From assembly GCA_964457335.1 (NCBI GenBank), contig CAYWGD010000028.1, forward strand, positions 1 to 64,000: a stretch of 64,000 nt of DNA, given 5' to 3'. A program made the position numbers and the translations under genes. The stretch is from CAJBVW01 sp964457335 (GTDB lineage Bacteria; Myxococcota_A; UBA796; SXON01). Under the pieces are notes generated by a model, which was given only the letters and a program-made list of their open reading frames with translations, searched no databases and had not been told where the DNA came from. How positions within the stretch are numbered: the first letter of the stretch is position 1; the number at the start of each line of letters is the position of its first letter. This document shows positions 46,273-53,240 of the stretch, in pieces.

Positions 46273-46545
46273 TCAGGGCTCGCCGTTCGCGTAGTTCTCG
46301 AGCAGTTCCTCGCAGGTCCACCACTCGCGGAGCTGATCGGCGTCGCTGGCGGTGATGCACTGCTGGGCGCGGGCGTCGGTGAGGGTCTCGGTCGCGAACG
46401 AGTCGCGACAGGACTGGAGCTCGTCCGAGCTCACGGTGTAGCCGCACTCTTCGGCGTAGTTCGCCATCTCCACGCACATGGCCTGGCAGGGGTTGTTGCA
46501 GGCGCCGAGGAGCGGCAGGGCGGCGAGGGCGAGCAGTCGGACCAT
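46273..46545 (-). CDS. Small Cys-rich lipoprotein
   Basis: 90 residues from ATG 46545 (MVRLLALAALPLLGAC, lipobox L-G-A-C). Six further Cys after the lipidated one (NPCQAMCVEM, EECGY, SCRD, QQCI, WTCEE) could form three disulfides in a small helical domain. GGAG lies just upstream, with TACGCT about 20 bases before the start. Divergent from a SPASM radical SAM gene. Family not recognised; similar tiny Cys lipoproteins are common in myxobacteria. Confidence 0.75.
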   Translation of the reverse strand: MVRLLALAALPLLGACNNPCQAMCVEMANYAEECGYTVSSDELQSCRDSFATETLTDARAQQCITASDADQLREWWTCEELLENYANGEP

Positions 46546-46565
46546 CCGTGGATCTCCGGCCCGCC

Positions 46566-46582
46566 AGCGTAGCAGGTAGGAT
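46566..46582. promoter_or_regulatory. Divergent -10 boxes, small lipoprotein / radical SAM
   Basis: Minus strand TACGCT (46571-46566) with GGAG before ATG 46545. Plus strand TAGGAT (46577-46582) ends 6 bases before ATG 46589, the leaderless arrangement. The two boxes lie back to back. Confidence 0.5.
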
Positions 46583-46588
46583 GGTCTC

Positions 46589-47671
46589 ATGGCCACCTCG
46601 CCGTCGCACCTCGGCGTGCTGCAGATCGAGCCGACGGATCACTGCAACCTGGCCTGTCGCATGTGCGCGCCGCACGCGGAGCGCTGGGACACGGTCCACG
46701 GCGTGCCGAAGGGCTACCTCGATCCGGCGCTCTTCCGGCGCGTGGTGGACGGGCTCGTGGCGGAGGACTGCCGCTTCGATCACGTCATCCTCCAGTGGCT
46801 CGGCGACCCCTCGCTCCACCCGGCGCTCGAGGAGCTGGTCGCGTACGCGGGCGCGCGCCTCCGCGGGCGGGTCGGCTACCTCCGCTTCGACACCAACGCG
46901 CTCCTGCTCGGGCCGGAGCGGATGGCGCGCCTCGTGGCGACGCGTGATCCCGAGGTGCCGCTGCTCGTCGTCTTCACGCTAGACGCGGCGACCCCGGACA
47001 CCTACGCCCGCGTGAAGGGTCGGGACGGGTTGTCCCGGGCGAAGCGGCACATCCGCGCGCTCCTCGGCCTCCGCGCGCGCCAGGCGGCGCACGCGAACCT
47101 GCACGTGCAGGTCCAGTTCGTCGTTCAGCCCGAAAATGCGCACGAGGCCGGTGAATTCCTCCGCTACTGGACCGACGCGCTCGGCTGCCACGGCGCGCGC
47201 GGCGGCCACTCCGAGATCCTGTTCAAGCGGCTCTCGGTCGGCGGCGGCGCCGCGGGCCAGGCGGAGGCCGACCGCCTCTACGAGCGCACCATGGCGCGCT
47301 TCGGCATCGCGCCCACCGAGACCGACGGGATGGCGGTGCGCGTGTGGGAGGAGCGCCCGTGGCAGCGCGACGACGCCCACGCGGCGCGGGGGCCGTGCCC
47401 GGGGCTCTGGTTCACGCCGGTCGTCCGCCAGGACGGCCACCTGCTGCTCTGCTGCGCGGACCTGCGCTCGGAGCTCGACCTGGGCTCGCTCGCCGAGGCG
47501 TCGTTCCGCGAGCTCTGGGACGGCCCCAGGGCCACGCGGCTCCGCCTCGACCACCTCGCCGGCCGCTTCGACGGGCCCTGCGCGAGCTGCGGCGGCATCA
47601 ACTGGTACGCGCTCGGCCCCGAGCAGCGGGCGGCCGCGCGGGAGCGGGGACGGGAGCTCGGGATCTCCTGA
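46589..47671 (+). CDS. Radical SAM protein with SPASM-type C-terminus
   Basis: 360 residues. Radical SAM Cys 19, 23 and 26 in EPTDHCNLACRMCAPHAE; the middle has FTLDAATPDTYARVKG. The C-terminal half carries auxiliary-cluster Cys (GPCPGLWFTPVV, LLLCCADLRSELDLG, GPCASCGG), typical of SPASM enzymes that modify peptides or proteins, or of anaerobic sulfatase-maturase relatives. No clear peptide substrate is adjacent except the divergent Cys-rich lipoprotein. Substrate unknown. Promoter appears leaderless. Confidence 0.88.
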   Translation: MATSPSHLGVLQIEPTDHCNLACRMCAPHAERWDTVHGVPKGYLDPALFRRVVDGLVAEDCRFDHVILQWLGDPSLHPALEELVAYAGARLRGRVGYLRFDTNALLLGPERMARLVATRDPEVPLLVVFTLDAATPDTYARVKGRDGLSRAKRHIRALLGLRARQAAHANLHVQVQFVVQPENAHEAGEFLRYWTDALGCHGARGGHSEILFKRLSVGGGAAGQAEADRLYERTMARFGIAPTETDGMAVRVWEERPWQRDDAHAARGPCPGLWFTPVVRQDGHLLLCCADLRSELDLGSLAEASFRELWDGPRATRLRLDHLAGRFDGPCASCGGINWYALGPEQRAAARERGRELGIS

Positions 47672-47679
47672 TTCCTGGG

Positions 47680-47711
47680 GCGGGGGGCCAGCCCCCCGCA
47701 ACGCCCCCCGT
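47680..47711. terminator. GC hairpin between convergent genes (family copy, inverted)
   Basis: GCGGGGGG (47680-47687), loop CCAG, CCCCCCGC (47692-47699), then AACG and CCCCCCGT (47704-47711). Read on the minus strand this is the same G6-CGTT-GCG6-loop-C6GC order as copy 1. It fills the 41-base space between two convergent stop codons. Confidence 0.55.
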
Positions 47712-47712
47712 C

Positions 47713-48735
47713 CTACCGCCTCCGCGCCCCGACCGCCGCGAGCGACGCGGCCAGGCCGAGGAGCGCCACGCCCGGGGCGACGGGGAACGTGGACTGGCAG
47801 CCGCAGCCGCCGAGCAGGCTGACGGTGTCGTAGTCCTCGCCGACGTCGTCGGGGCGGACGGGGTCCTCGGCGAGGTCGGCCTCGGTGTCGGTGTCGGTGT
47901 CGGAGTCCGCGTCGGCGTCCGTGTCCGTGTCGGTGTCCGAATCGGTGTCGGTGTCCGTGTCGGTGTCGGTGTCCGCGTCGCCGGCGCCGTAGAGCTCGTC
48001 GTAGCTGTAGACCGGCGTGTAGTCCTCGATGAAGTCGAGGAAGCCGTCCACGCGCGCGGTCGCGACGCCGTTCCCCTCGCAGTCGCCGCTGTTGCCGTAC
48101 GCGAAGTCGATGATGCCGGCGATCTCGTAGCCGCCGTCGGAGCGGAGCTCGAGGGCGGGGCCGCCCGAGTCGCCGTGGCAGGCGTTCTGGCCGTCGTCGG
48201 TGTCCCAGAAGATGCCGAGCAGGCTGTCGTAGTCGTACAGCGGCACGTCGGCGAAGCGCTTGGTGCCGCTCCCACCGCCGCGATCACTCGTCTGGCCGAA
48301 GCCGACGAGGCGGTAGTCGTCGCCCACGTCGCCGGAGCGGTAGTCGTCCTTGTTCACGGCCATGAGCGGCACGTCCCGGAACGCGCGCGGCAGCTTGACC
48401 AACGCGATGTCGTAGTACCCGGTGCCGTCGTAGCGGGGGTGCGGGTACCAGGCCTCGGCCTCCTGTTGCTGCGTGAAGCTGTTCATGTCGTCGCCGACGA
48501 AGGCCCAGAGCTCCGTCAGCTCGCCGGTGTCGTCCACGACACAGTGCGCGGCGGTCAGGATCCACTCGTCCGCGACGACCGAGCCGGTGCAGGCCCCGCC
48601 GTACGACCACGAGGAATTCGTGAAGTAGAGGAACACGACCTCGGGGTAGTCGGAGGTGGTGTCCCCGTTCACGATCGGGGGAGCTTCCTGGGCGAGGGCG
48701 GCCGAGAGGAGGAGGAACATGCCCCACCGTGACAC
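47713..48735 (-). CDS. Secreted trypsin-like protease with MYXO-CTERM tag
   Basis: 340 residues (GTG 48735; ATG 48720 is an alternative). Signal peptide, then a trypsin fold starting IVNGDTTSDYPEV. Catalytic His64 (LTAAHC), Asp109 (YYDIALVKL) and Ser190 (CHGDSGGP). From ~250 a (Asp-Thr)n linker, then GGCGCQS, a hydrophobic segment (VALLGLAASLAAV) and terminal GARRR, a MYXO-CTERM sorting signal that would be cleaved and lipid-anchored at the surface. The S1 position precedes GDSGGP by Asn-Ala-Cys-His, so specificity is unclear. Confidence 0.92.
   Translation of the reverse strand: MSRWGMFLLLSAALAQEAPPIVNGDTTSDYPEVVFLYFTNSSWSYGGACTGSVVADEWILTAAHCVVDDTGELTELWAFVGDDMNSFTQQQEAEAWYPHPRYDGTGYYDIALVKLPRAFRDVPLMAVNKDDYRSGDVGDDYRLVGFGQTSDRGGGSGTKRFADVPLYDYDSLLGIFWDTDDGQNACHGDSGGPALELRSDGGYEIAGIIDFAYGNSGDCEGNGVATARVDGFLDFIEDYTPVYSYDELYGAGDADTDTDTDTDTDSDTDTDTDADADSDTDTDTEADLAEDPVRPDDVGEDYDTVSLLGGCGCQSTFPVAPGVALLGLAASLAAVGARRR
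47881..47980 (-). repeat. Hexanucleotide Asp-Thr repeat
   Basis: Repeating 6-base units (GACACC-type on the minus strand with few variants) encode a DTDTDT linker. Length change by whole units keeps the frame. Confidence 0.85.
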
Positions 48736-48750
48736 GGCGACGGACCGGCG

Positions 48751-50130
48751 TCAGCCCCGGTTGCGTCGCAAGAGTGTGAAGGCCCGCCCCAGGCGGTCGC
48801 GCTCGTCCTGGATGGCGCGGAGCTCGGTGGACTTCTTCTCCAGGTCGGCGCGGGCGATCTCGAGCTCGCGGCGCAGGTGCTCGACCTCCGTTGCCTGGCC
48901 CGAGAGCCGGGTCCCGAGCACCTGCACGGTCTCCCGACGGAAGCCGGCCACGTCGAGCATGGCGCCGGAGAGCGCCTCGACGGACGCGGTCAGCGCGCGG
49001 AGCTGGGCGTGCAGCTGGTCGGTGTCGGCGCGCTTCCGGGCGAGCTCGGCCTCCGCGGCCTCGCGTGCGGCGTGTTCGGCGGCCGCGCGGGCCTCGGCGC
49101 GGCCGACGCGCGCACCGGCGCGGACGTGGCTCCACGCGCGCTCCCGGCGTCGCGGCTTCCACGCGAGCAGCGGCGCCTCCGTCCGGGAGGGGTGGTAGCG
49201 CTTCGCGAGCGCCGCGGAGCTCCGCGGGTGGGCGATCGCGTCGTCGAGCGCGTCCTCGAGCCCCTCGTCGACCCAGCCGGCGCCGGTGGCCCGGATCTCC
49301 TCGGCGAGCGGGGTGTCGGGGTCGGAGATGAGCGGGAGGCCGGCGCCGAGGTAGTCCATCTGCCGGAAGGAGAGCGCGAGGGCGCGCTCCGGGTTCGGCG
49401 CGTAGCGGTCGAGCGCGGCGGTCGCGCCGGCGAGGATCGCGAGCCACTCGTCGAGGGTGGTCGCGGGGAGCGCGTGCACGCCGACGACGGGGGGGAGGCC
49501 CACGGACACGACGGTGGCGCGCGCGCCGAGGTGGTCGACGGCGCGGCGGAGGGTGTGCGCGACGTCGAGCCAGGGCCAGGGCCGCCCGCCGATCACGAAG
49601 GTCGGCCGCGCCGGCGGGGTGCGACCGGGACCGGGGAGCGCGGCGAGCGGCACCAGCAGGCCGGCGGGGTGGGCGAGATCCCAGCCCGCCACGCCGAGCA
49701 GGCCCGTCCAGAGCCAGCGCTGGCGTGGGTTCGAGAACAGGACCTCGTCGGCCGCCTCGATGGCGGCGAGCGCGCGCGCGGACTCCTCCTCCTGGAGGCC
49801 CTCGTACGCGGCCTCGAGCAGGCGGGGCGCGTAGAGGTCCACGACGAGCGGCGCCACGGGGGCGAGCGCGGGGGCCTCCTCGGGCGCGACGCAGAGGATC
49901 CAGTCGGGCGCGTAGCCCTCCGCGAGGCGCCGGAGGTGCCCGGGCGAGCGGAAGCCGGGGAGCCCGTCGGGGCCCGCGCCGTCCTGCTCGCGGGCGAGCG
50001 TGCGGACGTCGTGGCCCCCGTCGCGCAGGGCATCCGCGTGTACGGCCGCGCGGCGGGCGCCGCCGGTGACCGGGGAGCCGGGGGAGGGGAGGCGGCCGTG
50101 GTGGACGACGAGGACGCGCACGGCCGGCAT
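48751..50130 (-). CDS. GT-B glycosyltransferase with C-terminal coiled coil
   Basis: 459 residues from ATG 50130. The N-terminus VRVLVVHHGRLPSPGSPVTGG fits a GT4-like donor/acceptor start; LSFRQMDYLGAGLPLISDPDTPLAEEI near residue 270 is the C-terminal nucleotide-sugar-binding region. Residues ~345-440 form a long coiled coil (HAAREAAEAELARKRADT, ELEIARADLEKKSTELRAI). Probably transfers a sugar to a surface glycan; donor and acceptor unknown. The coiled coil may tether it to a complex. Head-to-head with a methyltransferase gene, 28 bases apart. Confidence 0.75.
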   Translation of the reverse strand: MPAVRVLVVHHGRLPSPGSPVTGGARRAAVHADALRDGGHDVRTLAREQDGAGPDGLPGFRSPGHLRRLAEGYAPDWILCVAPEEAPALAPVAPLVVDLYAPRLLEAAYEGLQEEESARALAAIEAADEVLFSNPRQRWLWTGLLGVAGWDLAHPAGLLVPLAALPGPGRTPPARPTFVIGGRPWPWLDVAHTLRRAVDHLGARATVVSVGLPPVVGVHALPATTLDEWLAILAGATAALDRYAPNPERALALSFRQMDYLGAGLPLISDPDTPLAEEIRATGAGWVDEGLEDALDDAIAHPRSSAALAKRYHPSRTEAPLLAWKPRRRERAWSHVRAGARVGRAEARAAAEHAAREAAEAELARKRADTDQLHAQLRALTASVEALSGAMLDVAGFRRETVQVLGTRLSGQATEVEHLRRELEIARADLEKKSTELRAIQDERDRLGRAFTLLRRNRG

Positions 50131-50146
50131 TCTATGCACGCGGGGG

Positions 50147-50152
50147 ATAGAT
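50147..50152 (+). promoter_or_regulatory. Leaderless-type -10 box
   Basis: ATAGAT ends 6 bases before the methyltransferase ATG at 50159; no Shine-Dalgarno lies between. Confidence 0.4.
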
Positions 50153-50158
50153 CGCGGC

Positions 50159-50806
50159 ATGGCCAGCCCTTCGCTCCCGCACCTCCACGCGCACCACCGC
50201 GACTTCGACCGCTTCCGCGACGCGATGATCGAGACCTCCGCGAGCCGCTTCGGGCCGATCTGGTGGGGCGTGTGGGAGCAGCTCGTCCGGCCGCCCGCCG
50301 CGCCCGTGCTCGTCGACCTGGGGACGGGGCCGGGGCTCCTCCTCCCGCTCCTGCGCGCGCACCATCCGGACGCGCGGATCGTCGGCGTGGAGGTGCAGCC
50401 CTCCATGCTGGCCCACGCGCGCACGGTCGCGGCCGGCTGCGGCGCCGAGATCGTCGAGCACGACATCGGCGCGGGCGCGACGCCGCTCCCCGACGGGGTG
50501 GCCGACGTCGTGACCGCCGTGCACGTCTTCCACGAGCTCCAACACCCGCCGCCGCTGCTCGACGAGGCGCGGCGCCTCCTGAAGCCGGGCGGCGTGCTCG
50601 TGCTCTGGGACTGGGTGCGCCGCCCGCTCGCCGACTACCTCGCCGGGGAGGCGCTCACCGAGGACTCGCTCCAGCACTTCCGCGAGCACTGCCAGTTCAC
50701 CGCCGAGGACCTGGAGTTCCTCGTCGCGCGCGCGGGCTTCGCGCTGCGGGAGACCGTGGGCCGGCGCGGCGGGCGCTACGCGATCCTCGTGGCCGAGCGC
50801 TCCTGA
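50159..50806 (+). CDS. Class I SAM-dependent methyltransferase
   Basis: 215 residues. Motif I VLVDLGTGPGLLLPLL, acidic VGVEVQPSM, motif II VADVVTAVHVFHELQH, and RRLLKPGGVLVLWDW. Methyltransf_11/25 type; small-molecule or lipid substrate unknown. ATG 50159 sits just after an ATAGAT box. The stop overlaps the next start (TGATG). Confidence 0.85.
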   Translation: MASPSLPHLHAHHRDFDRFRDAMIETSASRFGPIWWGVWEQLVRPPAAPVLVDLGTGPGLLLPLLRAHHPDARIVGVEVQPSMLAHARTVAAGCGAEIVEHDIGAGATPLPDGVADVVTAVHVFHELQHPPPLLDEARRLLKPGGVLVLWDWVRRPLADYLAGEALTEDSLQHFREHCQFTAEDLEFLVARAGFALRETVGRRGGRYAILVAERS

Positions 50807-51198
50807 TGGCCGACCGCCTGACGTTCCTGCTCGTCGGGCTCCTCCTCGGGCTGGTCGTCGGCGGCGGGATCGCGGCGCGTTTCCGCGTGGAGCTCGAGGG
50901 GTTGCGGGACGCGGCCGGGGCGAAGGACGCCGAGGTCGTGGGGCTGCGCGCGACCGTGGAGCGGCTGGAGGGGCGCCTCGCGGCGGCGGAGAAGCGGGCG
51001 GCCGCCGCCGAAGCCAGCGCGGCGGCGCGACGCGCGGCGACCCCGCCGACCCCCGAGGAGCGGGCGGAGGCCGCGCGCGCGGAGGCTGAGCTGGCGTCGA
51101 AGAAGCGGGCCCTGCTCGAGCTCCTGACCGGCGAGGGGGGCGCGGCGCAGGATCGGGCCGGGGTCGAGAACCTCATCGAGGGCCCGTCCGCCCGCTGA
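50806..51198 (+). CDS. Small single-pass coiled-coil protein
   Basis: 130 residues. One N-terminal membrane helix (LTFLLVGLLLGLVVGGGIAA) then a coiled coil (EVVGLRATVERLEGRLAAAEKRAAAAEAS) and a charged C-terminus. Layout recalls the N-terminus of RmuC or YhcB-like proteins but is too short to assign. Translation is coupled to the methyltransferase by a 1-base overlap. Confidence 0.7.
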   Translation: MADRLTFLLVGLLLGLVVGGGIAARFRVELEGLRDAAGAKDAEVVGLRATVERLEGRLAAAEKRAAAAEASAAARRAATPPTPEERAEAARAEAELASKKRALLELLTGEGGAAQDRAGVENLIEGPSAR

Positions 51199-51299
51199 CG
51201 CCCAGGTCTCGGCGGTGCGCGCGCGCCTTCTCCACGAGCCAGCGCAAGCGGCGCAAACGCAGCCCGGGCGCCGCCGTTGGCGTCGCGTGCCCGGTCGGC

Positions 51300-51305
51300 G
51301 ATACT
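51300..51305 (+). promoter_or_regulatory. Leaderless-type -10 box
   Basis: GATACT ends 6 bases before ATG 51312. No Shine-Dalgarno. Confidence 0.45.
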
Positions 51306-51311
51306 CGGCGC

Positions 51312-52445
51312 ATGCTCCTGCTCGCCGCCGTCGTGTCCGCCGCTCCGCTGATCGTCTCCGTGAGCGAGGAGCACGCCCTCGGCGTGGGCGGTGGCTGGGG
51401 CCGCATCTTCCAGGACGACGACGACGCGACCGCCTGGCGCTTCCTCTGGTCCGCCGGCGGCGACTACGTGCTCCTGCCGATGACGCCGGAGCTCACGGTC
51501 TCCGACACCGGGCGAACGCCGCTCACCGGCCGCACGAACCTCGTCGACCACGGCATCACGCGCTGCCCCGACGGGAGCTTCCTCCACGCCGCCTCCGCGA
51601 ACCTCGACAGCTTCAACGACTCCGCGTACACCTTCCGCTACGACGCCGACCTCGTGCTCACCGCCGAGGCGACGCTCGCGGAGCGGGACGCGGGTACCCC
51701 GCACAACGACCTCGCGGTGATCTGCTCCGGCGTGGTCGACGGCGTCGGCTTCAGCGGCATCGCCGGCGACCCGATCTTCGTGCCCGTCGACGCGGACGGC
51801 GACGTGGGCGCGCCCGTGACGCTCGCGGGCGCCGCGCCGCTCATGGGCGGCTCGCTCCACTACGAGGCCGACAGCGACACGATCCTGGCGGTGAACTTCG
51901 AGTACGACGGCACGCTGAAGGTCGCGCGCTACACCACCGACCTCGACCCCGTCGAGACGCTGGAGATCGACGCCACCGAGGGCAACCTGCGCGGCTACTG
52001 GGCGCAGGGGCTGATGCGTATCGGGGACGTGTACCTCCTCGCGCACATGGCCCGCGACGAGTCCGCCGGCTGGGCCGCGGACGAGGGCGACGTGTGGCTC
52101 ACCCTCTTCGACACCGACTGGAACGTGCTCGAGCGGGTGAAGGTGTCGGACAACGCCCCGCCCACCGGCGGGATGCGGCCCGGGATCGCGCGTCGCGGCG
52201 ACCAGCTGCTCGTGACCTACGACAAGGAGGTCCAGCCGCGCCTGTTCGAGGTCCGGCTCGACCTCGCGGCGATGGGCGTCGAAGGGGACGAGGACTCGGG
52301 CTTCGTCGACGGCGACGACACCGCGGCGGGCGGGGACGGGAAGGGCGGCGGCGGGGGGTGCGGCTGCGCGTCGACCGATGCGCCGGTCGGCACGCTCGGG
52401 GTCGTCGGGCTCCTCGGGATGCTCGTCCGGCGGCGTCGCGCCTGA
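51312..52445 (+). CDS. Secreted beta-propeller-like protein with MYXO-CTERM tag
   Basis: 377 residues. Short signal MLLLAAVVSAAPL. The body is beta-rich with regularly spaced Asp/Thr turns (ADLVLTAEATLAERDAGTP, FEYDGTLKVARYTTDLDPVE, GDVWLTLFDTDWNVL), compatible with a six- or seven-bladed propeller. The C-terminus GGGGGCGCAST ... GTLGVVGLLGMLVRRRRA is a MYXO-CTERM sorting signal. No enzymatic motif seen. Probably surface-displayed. Confidence 0.82.
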   Translation: MLLLAAVVSAAPLIVSVSEEHALGVGGGWGRIFQDDDDATAWRFLWSAGGDYVLLPMTPELTVSDTGRTPLTGRTNLVDHGITRCPDGSFLHAASANLDSFNDSAYTFRYDADLVLTAEATLAERDAGTPHNDLAVICSGVVDGVGFSGIAGDPIFVPVDADGDVGAPVTLAGAAPLMGGSLHYEADSDTILAVNFEYDGTLKVARYTTDLDPVETLEIDATEGNLRGYWAQGLMRIGDVYLLAHMARDESAGWAADEGDVWLTLFDTDWNVLERVKVSDNAPPTGGMRPGIARRGDQLLVTYDKEVQPRLFEVRLDLAAMGVEGDEDSGFVDGDDTAAGGDGKGGGGGCGCASTDAPVGTLGVVGLLGMLVRRRRA

Positions 52446-52496
52446 CTGGGCGCGCCGGGCCGAGCGGTCCCGCCGGATCCGGCGGCTCGAGGGTCG

Positions 52497-53123
52497 CTAC
52501 GCCTGCCCGAGCGCGTCCAGCTGGAGGAGCAGCGTCCCGTCGGCGTCCTCGACCGAGAAGGTGTGCGGGAGGGTGGTGATGTCGGGGAACGGCCACGTGG
52601 TGGGGATCGCGTCGTCGTCGAGCGCCGCGCCGGAGCCGTCCGTGATGGCGATCCACACCCCGACGGACTCGTCCTCGACGCCGTCCACGGTCATCCGCTG
52701 GACGTGCTCCCCGAAGATGGCGGCGCCGTCGACGAAGCGGAAGGTGTCGGAGGAGAGGTCCTCGACCTCCACCTCCGGCGAGCCGCTCCCGCCGACCGTG
52801 CGCCCGGCGACGTCGAGCGTGAAGGCGCCCGAGCCGGCGTGCACGTACAGCCCGCGGTCGGGGTCGTCCTCCTGGTCGCGGAGCGCCCGGTTCCAGGTGA
52901 AGGAGCCCGCCACGCGCGCCTCGCGGACGCTCGCGTCGAAGCCGAACGGCGTGCCCGACACCGTGGCGACCACGCCCGCGTAGGCGACGGTGTAGGGGTC
53001 GAGCTCCGTGTCCGGGCCCCCGGTGTCGCTGGTGTCGCCGGAGTCGTCGCGCCCGTGGCGGATCTGGTCGAAGGGGTAGGGCTTCTCTTCTTCGGCGCAG
53101 GCGAGCGCGAGCAGCAGCAACAT
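52497..53123 (-). CDS. Small lipoprotein
   Basis: 208 residues from ATG 53123 (MLLLLALAC, lipobox L-A-L-A-C). Acidic linker DDSGDTSDTGGPDTE, then a beta-rich domain (ARVAGSFTWNRALRDQ, GLYVHAGSGAFTLDVAGRTVG, VGVWIAITDGSG). Family unknown. Divergent from the large cytochrome lipoprotein, with 117 bases between start codons. Confidence 0.72.
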   Translation of the reverse strand: MLLLLALACAEEEKPYPFDQIRHGRDDSGDTSDTGGPDTELDPYTVAYAGVVATVSGTPFGFDASVREARVAGSFTWNRALRDQEDDPDRGLYVHAGSGAFTLDVAGRTVGGSGSPEVEVEDLSSDTFRFVDGAAIFGEHVQRMTVDGVEDESVGVWIAITDGSGAALDDDAIPTTWPFPDITTLPHTFSVEDADGTLLLQLDALGQA

Positions 53124-53240
53124 GTCCGAATGGTCGCGCGCCGTCGCTTCCGGCGCAACCGGGCTCCGGCGGGCGCCCCCGGGGAGGCCGGAGGCCGCGT
53201 AGCCGTGCGCCCCCGGTCCCGCCGTGGCATCCTTCGCGCG

